Below, in pieces: positions 25,600-35,622 of a stretch of DNA of 64,000 nt. The first letter of the stretch is position 1. Every line of letters begins with the position of its first letter. The stretch comes from Marinobacterium ramblicola. GTDB taxonomy: Bacteria; Pseudomonadota; Gammaproteobacteria; Pseudomonadales; Balneatricaceae. A model generated the notes under the pieces. It did not search any database, was not told where the DNA came from, and worked only from the letters and a program-made list of their open reading frames with translations. The DNA is taken from positions 124,001 to 188,000 of the forward strand of contig NZ_JAHREP010000007.1 in assembly GCF_019084545.1 (NCBI RefSeq). The letters are read 5' to 3'. Position numbers and translations under genes: made by a program.

Positions 25600-26475
25600 G
25601 TGAGTAACAGCGATCAGATCCAGCGTATTCTTTTTGACCAGATCGATGTCCGTGGCGTGGTGGCACGGGTGGAGGAGAGCTATCGCGAGGTGTTGTCCCG
25701 CGCCAGTTATCCACCGGTGATTCAGCGCGTGCTGGGTGAGATGCTGGCTGCCGTCAGTCTGCTCAGCTCCAATCTGAAGTTCGAAGGCCGGTTGCTGCTG
25801 CAGGCTCAGGGTGAGGGCGCACTGCGGGTGCTGATGGCGGAGTGTCGCCATCACCATGATCTGCGCGCCATAGCGCGCTTTGACGGTGAGATCGATGACG
25901 AAGCGGCGTTCAACGAACTGCTGGTCAACGGCCGTCTTGCGCTGACCATCGAGCCGGATGACGGTCAGCGCTATCAGGGCGTGGTGCCGCTTGAAGGCGC
26001 TACGCTGGCCGAGTGCCTGGAGAGCTATTTCCGGCAATCTGAGCAGCTTGGCACGACGATCAAGCTGGCCGCTGACGGGCGGCGTGCGGCCGGGATGCTG
26101 CTGCAGGTGCTGCCGGCTGCGGGCAGCGGCGATGAGGATTGGCAGCGGATCGCGATGCTGGCGTCGACGTTGAGCGACGAAGAACTGCTGACGCTGGATA
26201 ACGAAACCATGCTGTTCCGTCTGTTCCATGAGGAGCAATGCCGTCTTTATGAACCCGAGCCGCTGCAGTTCAACTGTGATTGCACCCGCTCGCGCAGTGC
26301 CAATGCCCTGCAGATGATGACCGAAGAGGAGCTGCTCGCTTTGGCCCAGGAGCATGGCGGCGTGATCGAAGTGAGCTGCCATTTCTGCAACCAGCTATAC
26401 CGCTTCGACTCGGCGGATATCCGGGCGCTATTCAGCAATGGTGGACCGCTGGAACCGCCGGAACAGGTGCATTGA
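25600..26475 (+). CDS. hslO: Redox-regulated chaperone Hsp33
   Basis: Cytoplasmic holdase switched on by oxidation. The C-terminal zinc centre is intact: NCDCTRSRS and SCHFCNQLY supply the four Cys. The linker and N-terminal domain match the family over 291 residues. The start is GTG at 25600 directly after AGGTGAGAT; the ATG two bases earlier reads straight into a stop. Completes the hslR/hslO pair. Confidence 0.94.
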   Translation: MSNSDQIQRILFDQIDVRGVVARVEESYREVLSRASYPPVIQRVLGEMLAAVSLLSSNLKFEGRLLLQAQGEGALRVLMAECRHHHDLRAIARFDGEIDDEAAFNELLVNGRLALTIEPDDGQRYQGVVPLEGATLAECLESYFRQSEQLGTTIKLAADGRRAAGMLLQVLPAAGSGDEDWQRIAMLASTLSDEELLTLDNETMLFRLFHEEQCRLYEPEPLQFNCDCTRSRSANALQMMTEEELLALAQEHGGVIEVSCHFCNQLYRFDSADIRALFSNGGPLEPPEQVH

Positions 26476-26642
26476 GGCTGTCCGGCTCTTATCCGAAATG
26501 AGAAATCTTCCGGGTTATGCTGTCGGGCAAGATGTGCGATAATGCGCCTCCCCAGAATAACAATTAACGTGGGTCGGATCCGGCTCGCGAAAGAACTTAT
26601 TGCTTTCAGGTAAATTTGGCGTGCAGCCAAGGGAATCAGGTA

Positions 26643-28190
26643 ATGACCACAGAAAACGTCAATCGCGTACACGTGAATCCGACCCCGGCCGAACTGGTTG
26701 AGCAGGCGATCTCACGCAATGAGGGTGTTCTGGCGGACACCGGCGCATTAGTCGTCACCACCGGCAAGCGTACCGGTCGCTCTCCGATGGATCGCTATAT
26801 CGTTGAAGAGCCGAGTACTGCCGATGCCATCGATTGGGGCAGCATCAACCGTCCGTTCGATGCGGACAAGTTCGACGCCCTGTGGGAGCGTGTTCAGGCG
26901 TATGTAGCCGACCAGGAACACTACGTGTCGCACGTTCACGTCGGTTCAGATCCCAGCCACTATCTGCCGGTCGAGATGACGACCCAGACTGCCTGGCAGA
27001 ACCTGTTCGGTCAGAACCTGTTCATTCGTCCGCACGAGTACAACCCCAAAGGCAAGGAGGAGTGGCAGATCCTCAACGTATCCGGTTTCGAGTGCGTGCC
27101 GGAGCGCGACGGTACCAACTCCGATGGCTGTGTCATCCTGAACTTCGCCAAGCGCAAGGTGCTGATCGCCGGTATGCGCTACGCCGGCGAGATGAAGAAG
27201 GCGATGTTCTCGGTGCAGAACTTCCTGCTGCCGGAGAAAGATGTGCTGCCGATGCACTGCTCCGCCAACATCGGTGAAGATGGTTCCACCACCCTGTTCT
27301 TCGGTCTCTCCGGCACCGGTAAAACCACCCTCTCGGCTGACCCGACCCGTTACCTGATCGGTGACGACGAGCATGGCTGGGGCAAGGGCGTGGTGTTCAA
27401 CCTGGAGGGTGGCTGCTACGCCAAGACCATCAACCTGAGCAAGAAAAACGAGCCGATCATCTGGGACGCCATCCGTTTCGGCGCCATCGTTGAAAACGTA
27501 CACCTGGACGCCAAGCGCCATGCCGACTACAACGACACCCACCTGACCGAGAACGGCCGCTGCGCCTACCCGCTGGAGCATGTGGAGAAGCGTTCCGCAA
27601 CCAATATGGGTGGCGAGCCCGACTCCATCGTATTCCTGACCTGCGACCTGACCGGTGTACTGCCGCCGGTTTCCGTGCTGACCAAGGAATCGGCGGCGTA
27701 CCACTTCCTGTCCGGCTACACCGCGCTGGTCGGTTCCACCGAGATGGGCTCCGGCGGCGGTATCAAGTCCACCTTCTCCACCTGTTTCGGCGCGCCTTTC
27801 TTCCCGCGTCCGGCGCATGTCTATGCCGATCTGCTGATCAAGCGTATCGAAGAGTTCGGCTCCCGCGTCTACCTGGTCAACACCGGTTGGACCGGTGGTT
27901 CCTACGGTACCGGTGAGCGTTTCAGCATCCCGACCACGCGCGGCATCATCAGTGCCATTCAGAGCGGTGCGCTGAAGAACTGCGAAACCGAGCATCTGCC
28001 GGGTATCAACCTGTCGGTGCCGCTGGAGGTACCGGGTGTTGATTCTGCGCTGCTGAATCCGCGCAAAACCTGGGCCGATCCGACCGCCTACGACGCGGCG
28101 GCGGCGAAGCTGATCGAGCAGTTCGTCAACAACTTCAAGAAGTTCGACGGCGTCTCCGAAGCGATTGTTGCAGCGGGTCCGCAACTTTAA
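26643..28190 (+). CDS. pckA: Phosphoenolpyruvate carboxykinase (ATP)
   Basis: Converts oxaloacetate and ATP to PEP, CO2 and ADP, opening gluconeogenesis. The 515 residues contain the PEPCK P-loop [18 protein letters not shown], the metal site [10 protein letters not shown], and the substrate site TGKRTGRSP near the N-terminus. The ATG at 26643 is preceded by AGGTA; a frame opening nine codons earlier is less likely. A strong terminator follows. It fits the use of C4-dicarboxylates suggested by dctPQM. Confidence 0.96.
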   Translation: MTTENVNRVHVNPTPAELVEQAISRNEGVLADTGALVVTTGKRTGRSPMDRYIVEEPSTADAIDWGSINRPFDADKFDALWERVQAYVADQEHYVSHVHVGSDPSHYLPVEMTTQTAWQNLFGQNLFIRPHEYNPKGKEEWQILNVSGFECVPERDGTNSDGCVILNFAKRKVLIAGMRYAGEMKKAMFSVQNFLLPEKDVLPMHCSANIGEDGSTTLFFGLSGTGKTTLSADPTRYLIGDDEHGWGKGVVFNLEGGCYAKTINLSKKNEPIIWDAIRFGAIVENVHLDAKRHADYNDTHLTENGRCAYPLEHVEKRSATNMGGEPDSIVFLTCDLTGVLPPVSVLTKESAAYHFLSGYTALVGSTEMGSGGGIKSTFSTCFGAPFFPRPAHVYADLLIKRIEEFGSRVYLVNTGWTGGSYGTGERFSIPTTRGIISAIQSGALKNCETEHLPGINLSVPLEVPGVDSALLNPRKTWADPTAYDAAAAKLIEQFVNNFKKFDGVSEAIVAAGPQL

Positions 28191-28202
28191 GCCACGCGAG
28201 CG

Positions 28203-28240
28203 AAATAAAAACGCCCCGTTTCGACGGGGCGTTTTTATTT
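28203..28240. terminator. Bidirectional terminator between pckA and ppx
   Basis: A perfect stem (core AAAAACGCCCCG at 28207-28218 with 28225-28236, extended by outer A-T pairs to 28203 and 28240) with a six-base loop. Symmetric A/T flanks let it stop both converging transcripts. Confidence 0.92.
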
Positions 28241-28258
28241 GTGCTGTCGGTCGGGGTG

Positions 28259-29776
28259 TTACTGGATATTGAGTTCGAAGCCGATGGCGTGCAGGTAATC
28301 CGCTTCGTTATCGAGATCGGCACGGGTCAGCGGGTGATGCTCCAGCCAGTCGGCGGGAAAGCGCAGGTTGAGAGTTTTTTCATCCACCTTCAGCTCGATC
28401 GCCGGCAGCCGTGCCGAGCTGCGGCTGCGGTGCAAGATAACGGCCAGGCGCAGCAGCAGGCAGAGTTTGCGATAACCGCTCTGGCGCTGTTCCGGCAGCA
28501 GGCGGTACTCCTCCTTGGGGAACTTGCGCCGGTGGCCGCGGACCAGGAAGGCCAGCAGCTGCTGCTCGGTATTGGTGAAGCCCGGCAGGTCGGAGTGCTG
28601 CAGCAGGTAGGCACTGTGTTTGTGGAACTGAGTGTGGGCGATGGTCAGGCCGATTTCGTGGGTGCGCGCCGCCCAGCTCAGCATGTCGTGAAATTCGCTC
28701 TCCTCCAGCTCCCATACCTGGCGTACCTGGGCCAGCAGGTACAGCGCCGTGGCCTCGATCCGCTGTGAATGCCCGGCGTCGACATGGTAGCGTTTTTTCA
28801 GCGCCTTGATGGTGCGCTCGCGCACATCCTCATGGCGCAGTCGACCGGCCATGTCGTACAGCAACCCCTCGCGCAGGGCGCCGTCGGAGTAATCCATCGC
28901 CTCGATACCGAGCAGTTCGAAGATGGCGAGCAGTATCGCGACGCCTGCGGGCAGTACCGCGCTGCGTGTCGGCTTGACCCCTTCGATGGCGATCTTGTCG
29001 GTATGGCCGAAGCCGATCAGGTGCTCCTTGAGCGCGACCAATCCCCTGTAGGTGATCTGGTCGCCCTGATTCAGGGTGATGCAGGCCTGGCGTATCGCCT
29101 TGGCAGTACCGGAGGAACCGATCGTGTTGTCCCAGCTCAAGCGGCGATAATCGCGTCGGATGGCCAACAGCTCGCGGGCCGCCGCGGTACGTGCCGAATC
29201 AAACGCCTTCTGGTTGATACTGCCGTTGGGGAAGAAGCGCTGGGTGTAGCTCACGCAGCCCATATGCAGGCTCTCCAGCTTCAGCGGTTCGAAGCGGGAG
29301 CCGATGATGAATTCGGTGCTGCCGCCGCCGATGTCGATCACCAGGCGGCGGTCATTGTCGTCGGCCAGGGTGTGGGCAACGCCGAGGTAGACCAGGCGCG
29401 CTTCCTCGCGGCCAGCGATCACCTCGATCGGTGTCCCCATCACCTGCTGGGCCCGGCTGATGAATTCATGGCGGTTTTTCGCCTCGCGCAGTGCGTTGGT
29501 GGCCACCGCACGGATGGCGCTGCGCGGCAGCTCCGATACCCGCTGTGCGAACCGGCGCAGGCACTCCAGCCCCCGCTGCTGAGCCTCCTCGCTAAGGTGG
29601 CTGTTGGCATCGAGCCCGGCGCCAAGCTGCACCTTTTCCGACAGCACATCGATCGGTTTGAGCTCGCCGTCGACAAGGCGGGCGACTACGATGTGGAAAC
29701 TGTTGGAGCCCAGATCGATGGCAGCCATCAATTTGTCCTGTTGGCCGCTATCCGCAGTTCTGTCTTGTTCGAGCAT
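28259..29776 (-). CDS. ppx: Exopolyphosphatase (Ppx/GppA family)
   Basis: Releases phosphate from the ends of polyphosphate. The actin-like ATPase core shows AIDLGSNSFHIV (phosphate 1) and DIGGGSTEFI (phosphate 2), with GSSGTAKAI further on, followed by an HD-like C-terminal region (ARTHEIGLTIAHTQFHKH). At 505 residues it is Ppx-sized. Start: the ATG at 29776 matches the Escherichia coli N-terminus length but has a weak ribosome site; ATG 29728 with AGGA upstream is the alternative. A GppA (pppGpp hydrolase) role cannot be excluded. Divergent from trxA, as in pseudomonads. Confidence 0.9.
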   Translation of the reverse strand: MLEQDRTADSGQQDKLMAAIDLGSNSFHIVVARLVDGELKPIDVLSEKVQLGAGLDANSHLSEEAQQRGLECLRRFAQRVSELPRSAIRAVATNALREAKNRHEFISRAQQVMGTPIEVIAGREEARLVYLGVAHTLADDNDRRLVIDIGGGSTEFIIGSRFEPLKLESLHMGCVSYTQRFFPNGSINQKAFDSARTAAARELLAIRRDYRRLSWDNTIGSSGTAKAIRQACITLNQGDQITYRGLVALKEHLIGFGHTDKIAIEGVKPTRSAVLPAGVAILLAIFELLGIEAMDYSDGALREGLLYDMAGRLRHEDVRERTIKALKKRYHVDAGHSQRIEATALYLLAQVRQVWELEESEFHDMLSWAARTHEIGLTIAHTQFHKHSAYLLQHSDLPGFTNTEQQLLAFLVRGHRRKFPKEEYRLLPEQRQSGYRKLCLLLRLAVILHRSRSSARLPAIELKVDEKTLNLRFPADWLEHHPLTRADLDNEADYLHAIGFELNIQ

Positions 29777-29958
29777 GCTGTGGCGGATCTCCGTTTGCTA
29801 CTTCATTCCACTCCGGTGTGTCGCCGGATTTCGATACAGACAGCAGCCCGGTGTGGCCGGCACCAATGACCGGCGCGGGGTGCGAGAGCGAAAGATTACC
29901 AGAACTTATTGACCGGTGCAGGCGCAAAAACCCTGCATTAGGCGTGATTATTGGGCTG

Positions 29959-29988
29959 TTCACATTGGTTTGATGCTGGTGGTATCAT
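29959..29988 (+). promoter_or_regulatory. Putative sigma-70 promoter of trxA
   Basis: TTCACA (29959-29964) and TATCAT (29983-29988), each five of six to consensus, are 18 bases apart. Transcription would start near 29995, about 40 bases before the trxA ATG. Confidence 0.55.
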
Positions 29989-30036
29989 CACGGGTCAGAT
30001 TTTTCAACGCACCAGGTGCACTGGAGAGCAGAGCCA

Positions 30037-30363
30037 ATGAGCGAAAACATCGTAAGCGTCACCGATGCCAGCTTCGAAGAAGAGGTATTGAAAGCAGACG
30101 GCGCCGTCCTGGTTGATTATTGGGCTGAGTGGTGTGGTCCATGCAAAATGATCGCACCGGTACTGGAGGAGATCGCCAAGGAGTACGCCGGCCGTCTGAA
30201 GGTCTGCAAGCTCAATATCGATGAGAACAATGAGACACCGCCAAAATTCGGTATCCGTGGTATCCCCACCCTGATGTTGTTCAAGGGTGGCAACGTAGAA
30301 GCAACCAAGGTCGGCGCGCTGTCCAAGTCGCAGCTGGCTGCCTTTGTTGACGCCAACCTCTGA
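30037..30363 (+). CDS. trxA: Thioredoxin 1
   Basis: General dithiol reductant of the cytoplasm. [10 protein letters not shown] carries the redox-active WCGPC pair, [14 protein letters not shown] the cis-Pro. Length 108 is standard. The ATG at 30037 follows GGAGAG. It is followed by rho after a 220-base leader, the conserved trxA-rho order. Confidence 0.97.
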   Translation: MSENIVSVTDASFEEEVLKADGAVLVDYWAEWCGPCKMIAPVLEEIAKEYAGRLKVCKLNIDENNETPPKFGIRGIPTLMLFKGGNVEATKVGALSKSQLAAFVDANL

Positions 30364-30584
30364 TCCTTTGGCGAACTGACGCGATGAGCCGGATTCCGGC
30401 CATTGCGTTTTCTTGATTCGCGTGCTGGACAGCTCTTTCCTTAGGCTTTATAGTGTTTTTCACTTATCTGTCCGGCCTTAGGGCGCGCTTCAGGTGCTGG
30501 CACCTGGGCACTTAATTTTTCTTCCGACTAACCTTTCCGGTCTCCATCCCGACTATCGGCCAACTTTAGGCTGCTTCCAAAACT

Positions 30585-31844
30585 ATGAATCTTACCGAAC
30601 TTAAAACGAAAAGTGTTCCGGAACTTCTGGATATCGCCACTGAAATGGGTCTTGAAAACATGGCCCGCTCCCGCAAACAGGATGTGATCTTCGCGATACT
30701 GAAGAAACACGCCAAGAGCGGAGAGGATATCTATGGCGACGGTGTTCTCGAGATTCTGCAGGACGGCTTCGGTTTCCTCCGCTCCGCAGACTCCTCCTAC
30801 CTCGCCGGTCCCGACGACATCTACGTTTCCCCCAGCCAGATCCGCCGCTTCAATCTCCGTACCGGGGATACCATCTCCGGCAAGATTCGCCCGCCGAAGG
30901 ATGGTGAGCGCTACTTCGCGCTGCTCAAGGTCAACGAGATCAACTACGACCGGCCGGAGAACGCGAAGAACAAGATTCTGTTCGAGAACCTGACGCCGCT
31001 GTTCGCACAGAAGCGTCTGCGCATGGAGATCGGCAACGGCAGTACCGAGGATATCACCGCCCGTGTGATCGACCTGGTCTGCCCGATGGGTAAGGGTCAG
31101 CGCGCACTGATTGTGTCGCCGCCGAAGGCCGGTAAGACGCTGATGCTGCAGAACATCGCCAACAGCATCACCCGCAACAACCCGGAGTGCTACCTGATTG
31201 TACTGCTGATCGACGAACGCCCGGAGGAGGTGACCGACATGCAGCGCACCGTGCGCGGCGAAGTGGTTGCCTCCACCTTCGATGAGCCGCCGTCACGCCA
31301 CGTGCAGGTCGCCGAGATGGTGCTGGAGAAGGCCAAGCGCCTGACCGAGCACAAGAAGGATGTGGTGATCCTGCTCGACTCCATCACCCGTCTGGCCCGT
31401 GCCTACAACACCGTGATTCCCTCCTCGGGCAAGGTGCTGACCGGTGGTGTCGATGCCCACGCGCTGGAGCGGCCGAAGCGTTTCTTCGGTGCCGCGCGTA
31501 ACATCGAAGAGGGCGGCAGCCTGACGATCATCGCCACCGCGCTGGTAGACACCGGCTCGAAGATGGACGAGGTGATCTTCGAGGAGTTCAAGGGTACCGG
31601 TAACTCCGAGGTGCATCTGGATCGCAAGATCGCTGAACGCCGCGTGTTCCCGGCGATCAATATCCGCCGTTCCAGCACCCGTCGCGAGGATCTGCTCACC
31701 ACCGAGGAGGAGCTGCAGCGGATGTGGATCCTGCGCAAGCTGCTCGACTCGATGGAGGATACGGCGGCGACCGAGTTCGTCATCGACAAGCTGAAGGACT
31801 TCAAGACCAACGACGAGTTCTTCATGTCGATGAAGCGCAAGTAA
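30585..31844 (+). CDS. rho: Transcription termination factor Rho
   Basis: Hexameric RNA helicase that ends transcription. It has 419 residues: N-terminal helix bundle, cold-shock-like RNA-binding fold with [13 protein letters not shown], Walker [13 protein letters not shown], Walker [17 protein letters not shown], and the Q-loop [16 protein letters not shown]. The 220-base gap after trxA probably holds the rho leader, where rho is autoregulated in other bacteria. I found only a perfect CAGGTG-CTGG-CACCTG hairpin (30491-30506) there and no convincing leader peptide. Confidence 0.97.
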   Translation: MNLTELKTKSVPELLDIATEMGLENMARSRKQDVIFAILKKHAKSGEDIYGDGVLEILQDGFGFLRSADSSYLAGPDDIYVSPSQIRRFNLRTGDTISGKIRPPKDGERYFALLKVNEINYDRPENAKNKILFENLTPLFAQKRLRMEIGNGSTEDITARVIDLVCPMGKGQRALIVSPPKAGKTLMLQNIANSITRNNPECYLIVLLIDERPEEVTDMQRTVRGEVVASTFDEPPSRHVQVAEMVLEKAKRLTEHKKDVVILLDSITRLARAYNTVIPSSGKVLTGGVDAHALERPKRFFGAARNIEEGGSLTIIATALVDTGSKMDEVIFEEFKGTGNSEVHLDRKIAERRVFPAINIRRSSTRREDLLTTEEELQRMWILRKLLDSMEDTAATEFVIDKLKDFKTNDEFFMSMKRK

Positions 31845-31864
31845 CCGCGCGACCGTTTGGTAAC

Positions 31865-31919
31865 AGGGTGAGTATGGGGAGCCTGGTTCAGCGCTTCGCT
31901 ACTCACCCTTTTTATTTTC
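31865..31919 (+). terminator. Rho-independent terminator after rho
   Basis: AGGGTGAGTA (31865-31874) pairs perfectly with TACTCACCCT (31900-31909) across a 25-base loop, followed by TTTTATTTT. An intrinsic terminator after the Rho gene makes sense, as its end then does not depend on Rho. Confidence 0.85.
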
Positions 31920-31943
31920 TACCGGCAAAGAGCCCGATTGCTG

Positions 31944-33428
31944 ATGAGTAACCCCAAGTACAAGGATCTGCGCGACTTCATCAAGATGCTGGAAGCGCGC
32001 GGCGAACTGAAACGGATCAAGGTCGAGGTCGACCCCTACCTGGAGATGACCGAGATCAGCGACCGCACCCTGCGTGCCGGGGGGCCTGCGTTGCTGTTCG
32101 AAAATCCCAAAGGCTACCGATACCCGGTACTGACCAACCTGTTCGGTACCCCCGAGCGGGTGGCACTGGGGATGGGCGAGGAGTCGGTCACCGCGCTGCG
32201 TGAGGTGGGCAAGCTGCTGGCCCAGCTCAAGGAGCCTGAACCGCCAAAGGGGATGAGGGACGCTTGGGAGAAGCTGCCGATCTTCAAGCAGGTGCTGAAC
32301 ATGGGGCCGAAGGTGGTCAAGAACGCGCCCTGCCAGCACACCTTGATCGAAGGTGATGACGTCGACCTGTACAAGCTACCGATCCAGACCTGCTGGCCCG
32401 GTGACGCTGGTCCTCTGGTGACCTGGCCGCTGGTGGTAACCAGGGGCCCCGAGAAGCCGCGACAGAATCTGGGGATCTACCGTCAGCAGCTGATCGGGCG
32501 CAACAAGTTGATCATGCGCTGGCTCTCACACCGTGGTGGGGCGCTGGATTTTCGTGAGTGGAAACTCAAGCACCCCGGTGAGCGCTTTCCGGTGGCGGTG
32601 GCGCTCGGCGCCGATCCAGCGACCATTCTCGGCGCCGTGACGCCGGTGCCCGACACCCTGTCCGAATACGCCTTTGCCGGGCTGCTGCGGGGCGGCAAGA
32701 CCGAGGTGGTCAAGTGCCTGGGCAACGACCTGCAGGTGCCGGCCAGTGCCGAGATCATCCTCGAGGGCTATATCGATCCCGAGGAGATGGCCGACGAGGG
32801 TCCATTCGGCGACCATACCGGCTACTACAACGAGGTCGATCGCTTCCCGGTGTTCACCGTGGAACGGATTACCCAGCGCGAGGTGCCGATTTACCACAGC
32901 ACCTACACCGGTCGTCCCCCGGATGAGCCGGCGGTGCTCGGGGTAGCGCTTAACGAGGTGTTTGTGCCGATCCTGCAGAAGCAGTTCCCGGAGATCGTCG
33001 ACTTCTACCTGCCGCCGGAGGGCTGCTCCTACCGCATGGCGGTGGTGACGATGAAGAAGCAGTACCCCGGCCACGCCAAGCGGGTGATGATGGGGGTCTG
33101 GTCCTTCCTGCGTCAGTTCATGTACACCAAGTTCGTCATCGTCTGCGACGACGACGTCAACGCCCGCGACTGGAACGACGTGATCTGGGCGATCACCACG
33201 CGGATGGATCCGAGCCGCGACACCCTGCTGATCGACAACACGCCGATCGATTACCTCGATTTCGCGTCGCCGGTGTCCGGGCTAGGTTCAAAAATGGGTA
33301 TGGACGCGACCAACAAGTGGCCGGGCGAAACTGACCGTGAATGGGGCGTGCCGATCGAGATGGACGCCGCGGTGAAGGAACGTGTCGACCGGCTCTGGGA
33401 TGAGCTGGGCATCTTCGATGAGCGCTGA
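31944..33428 (+). CDS. ubiD: 4-hydroxy-3-polyprenylbenzoate decarboxylase
   Basis: Prenylated-FMN decarboxylase of ubiquinone synthesis; needs the flavin from UbiX, which is not in the window. The 494 residues show the UbiD blocks [41 protein letters not shown] (with the catalytic Glu region before it, EEMADE) and [16 protein letters not shown]. The ATG at 31944 is the first good start after the terminator. Eleven bases of its end overlap the next ORF. Confidence 0.95.
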   Translation: MSNPKYKDLRDFIKMLEARGELKRIKVEVDPYLEMTEISDRTLRAGGPALLFENPKGYRYPVLTNLFGTPERVALGMGEESVTALREVGKLLAQLKEPEPPKGMRDAWEKLPIFKQVLNMGPKVVKNAPCQHTLIEGDDVDLYKLPIQTCWPGDAGPLVTWPLVVTRGPEKPRQNLGIYRQQLIGRNKLIMRWLSHRGGALDFREWKLKHPGERFPVAVALGADPATILGAVTPVPDTLSEYAFAGLLRGGKTEVVKCLGNDLQVPASAEIILEGYIDPEEMADEGPFGDHTGYYNEVDRFPVFTVERITQREVPIYHSTYTGRPPDEPAVLGVALNEVFVPILQKQFPEIVDFYLPPEGCSYRMAVVTMKKQYPGHAKRVMMGVWSFLRQFMYTKFVIVCDDDVNARDWNDVIWAITTRMDPSRDTLLIDNTPIDYLDFASPVSGLGSKMGMDATNKWPGETDREWGVPIEMDAAVKERVDRLWDELGIFDER

Positions 33429-33723
33429 GAGCTGGCGAGTTGCGCTGCCGGAAGATGGCTTGGTGCTGCCCCTGGCGGCGGATATCACCCTGCTGGAGGG
33501 GCTGCGCGACGCCGGGCTGGCCCTGCGTCACGCCTGTTGCAACGGCGTGTGCGAGATCTGTGCGGCCGAGCTGCTCAGCGGCGAGGTCGATCAGCGTTAT
33601 CCACAGGGGCGGATTCGCGGCGCAGAGCTGAATCCGCCGCTGATCCAGCTCTGCACCTCGAAACCTCGTTCTGACCTGATTTTACGCCTGGCTCCTTACG
33701 CGCGTCGTCGCTGCGACTCATAG
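33418..33723 (+). CDS. Plant-type 2Fe-2S ferredoxin domain ORF
   Basis: A 101-residue protein with the cluster motif [15 protein letters not shown] and a distal Cys in QLCTSKP, the C-x4-C-x2-C...C set of plant-type ferredoxins. In pseudomonads and relatives the gene after ubiD encodes this domain fused to a flavin/NAD reductase of about 230 more residues; here the frame stops after the ferredoxin part and only 65 bases remain before the next gene. A 13-base tandem duplication (33717-33742) covers the stop. It could be a working stand-alone ferredoxin or a truncated reductase. The ATG overlaps the ubiD end, so translation is coupled. Confidence 0.8.
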   Translation: MSAESWRVALPEDGLVLPLAADITLLEGLRDAGLALRHACCNGVCEICAAELLSGEVDQRYPQGRIRGAELNPPLIQLCTSKPRSDLILRLAPYARRRCDS

Positions 33724-33788
33724 ACGCGGCTCATAGACGCGACTAGGCAGCGCGGCGCTGACTCGGATTCGATGGTGTTAGGTCGGGC

Positions 33789-34283
33789 TCAGTGCGGCTT
33801 TTTGGTCAGTTTGTCCAGAATGCCCATGGCAAAGGCGGACACTACGAAGGTCAGATGGATAATGACATACCACATCAGTTGGTCACTATCGTAGTTTTTG
33901 GCGTCCATGAAGATCTTCAGCAGATGGATCGACGAGATCGCCACGATCGACGCGGCGACCTTGTTCTTCAGGCTGTTGGTGTCCAGTGTGCCCAGCCAGC
34001 TCAGCTTCTCGGCGCCCTCGTCGAGGTCGATGCGGGAGACGAAGTTCTCGTAGCCGGAAAACATCACCATCACCAGCAGGCCGCCGACCAGGGTCAGATC
34101 GACCAGCGACAGCACCACCAGTACGAGATCCGCTTCCCCGATCTCCAGTACGTGGGGTAGCAGATGGAACACCTCCTGGAAGAACTTGATACCCAGAGCG
34201 ACCAGCGCCAGGCTGAGTCCCAGATAGATCGGAGCCAGTATCCAGCGCGACAGATACATCAGGCGCTCAAGCTGTTTTTCCAT
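33789..34283 (-). CDS. UPF0114 (YqhA-like) membrane protein
   Basis: A 164-residue protein with four helices, matching the YqhA family: [22 protein letters not shown] at the start, [44 protein letters not shown] and the C-terminal [18 protein letters not shown]. The function of the family is unknown. It follows the ferredoxin ORF on the opposite strand and precedes the hem operon end. Confidence 0.88.
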   Translation of the reverse strand: MEKQLERLMYLSRWILAPIYLGLSLALVALGIKFFQEVFHLLPHVLEIGEADLVLVVLSLVDLTLVGGLLVMVMFSGYENFVSRIDLDEGAEKLSWLGTLDTNSLKNKVAASIVAISSIHLLKIFMDAKNYDSDQLMWYVIIHLTFVVSAFAMGILDKLTKKPH

Positions 34284-34353
34284 GTGTCGTAAACCTCGTC
34301 CCCTTGCCTATGGATCAGCCGATATGAGGTTGATCCAGCCGAATTTCAATCCC

Positions 34354-35622
34354 TTAGTCGCTGCTGTTGTGCAAAGGTTCCGACTTGGCCGCGGGCAGGG
34401 GCAGGCTGGGCAAAGAGCCGTTGACCAGCTCGAAGCCTCGAGTCGCGACCGCTGCCGCACGCTCCCGCTCGCCCAGGTGATTCAGCAGGCGCCCCAGTTC
34501 CGCATAGGCGTCGGCGCCGGGTTGCAGCTCGATGCTACGCTCGAAGTGCTTGATGGCGGCACCCCAGTGCTGATTCTGCATCGACAGGCGGCCGAGTGTC
34601 AGCTCCAGCGCCGGACTCTCTTCATGCTTTTTCAGCCAGCCCTTGGCGGTTTCCAGCTGTTTGTGCGGTGTGCTGGTGATGATGCGGCCGTAGAGTGCGA
34701 CCAGCTTCTCGTCCCAGTTGCGCCTGATCTGTTCGCGCAGCATCTTCTCTGCCTCGTCGCTGCTGCCCGCCTCGATCATCAGCGCGCTGTACTGCTCGAT
34801 CAGCTGCTGATCGTGGGTGCAGTCTGGGGGCAGGGATTGCCAGGTGTGCGCCACCGCTTGCAGGCGGGTTTTGCTGTCCGCTTCCGCAGGCTGGTTGCTC
34901 AGACTCTGTTTGAGCAGGTTCTGGGCGGCCAGGTTTTCCAGTTTGCGGATCTGTTCGGTCGGTAGCGCCTGGTGTCGTTTAATCTCCGGCAGCAGCTGAT
35001 TCAGACCCGGCCAGTCGTTCAGGCGCAGGTAGGTCTCCTTGAGCAGCTTGAGCACGTAGCTGTGCTTGGGTGCCAGCTGTTTCAGATGCAGCAGTGTCGC
35101 CAACGCTGGTTCATTCTGGCCCCGAGCGAGCTGGATCTGCGCCTGTACGATACCGATGGCGACCTCGGCTTTGGGTGTGGCCTCCCGCGCCTTCTGCAGC
35201 AGATTATCGGCGGCGGATGCGTCGCCCTGTTCATGGGCCGCTTTGGCGGCGGCAAGGTAGTTGATCAGCGGCTGTTCACTGCGCTCTGCAGCGCGGGTCA
35301 GGTAGCGCTGTGCTTTCCACCAGTTGCCCTCGGACAGGGCCATCAGCCCCTTGAGTGTCTTGTTCTGGGCGATGCGCTGATTGCGCTGTCCGCGCCAGCT
35401 GCGCATGCGGCGGGCCGGGGTGCGGGCGCGGGCGATCAGGTTGATCAATGTGTGCAGCACAGCGAAGGCGATAATCGCCATCAACAGCAGTACCCAGAGG
35501 CTGGTCTCGATGGTGGTCTCTTTGTAGGCCAGCAGGACGTAGCCAGGATCCTGTACCATCAGCTGACCGAGCCAGGCGCCGGCCAGCAGCAGGATCAGCA
35601 GCAGGATAAAGAAGCGCTTCAT
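34354..35622 (-). CDS. hemY: HemY, TPR protein of the haem operon
   Basis: Inner-membrane protein found with hemCDX; in Escherichia coli it is linked to late haem synthesis, but its exact role is unsettled. 422 residues: two N-terminal helices (LLLILLLAGAWLGQLMV and WVLLLMAIIAFAVLHTLINL) then TPR-like helical repeats such as KAQRYLTRAAERSEQP and AAIKHFERSIELQPGADAYAE (split over two helices). ATGA overlap with hemX. Confidence 0.9.
   Translation of the reverse strand: MKRFFILLLILLLAGAWLGQLMVQDPGYVLLAYKETTIETSLWVLLLMAIIAFAVLHTLINLIARARTPARRMRSWRGQRNQRIAQNKTLKGLMALSEGNWWKAQRYLTRAAERSEQPLINYLAAAKAAHEQGDASAADNLLQKAREATPKAEVAIGIVQAQIQLARGQNEPALATLLHLKQLAPKHSYVLKLLKETYLRLNDWPGLNQLLPEIKRHQALPTEQIRKLENLAAQNLLKQSLSNQPAEADSKTRLQAVAHTWQSLPPDCTHDQQLIEQYSALMIEAGSSDEAEKMLREQIRRNWDEKLVALYGRIITSTPHKQLETAKGWLKKHEESPALELTLGRLSMQNQHWGAAIKHFERSIELQPGADAYAELGRLLNHLGERERAAAVATRGFELVNGSLPSLPLPAAKSEPLHNSSD

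Noticed and set aside
30384-30416. 10-codon ORF in the rho leader as a RhoL-like peptide
   Set aside because: No ribosome site and no similarity to the 33-residue Escherichia coli leader peptide.
30491-30506. Perfect CAGGTG/CACCTG hairpin in the rho leader as a terminator
   Set aside because: The T-rich stretch is about ten bases further on, so it is not a canonical intrinsic terminator; it may still matter for rho autoregulation.
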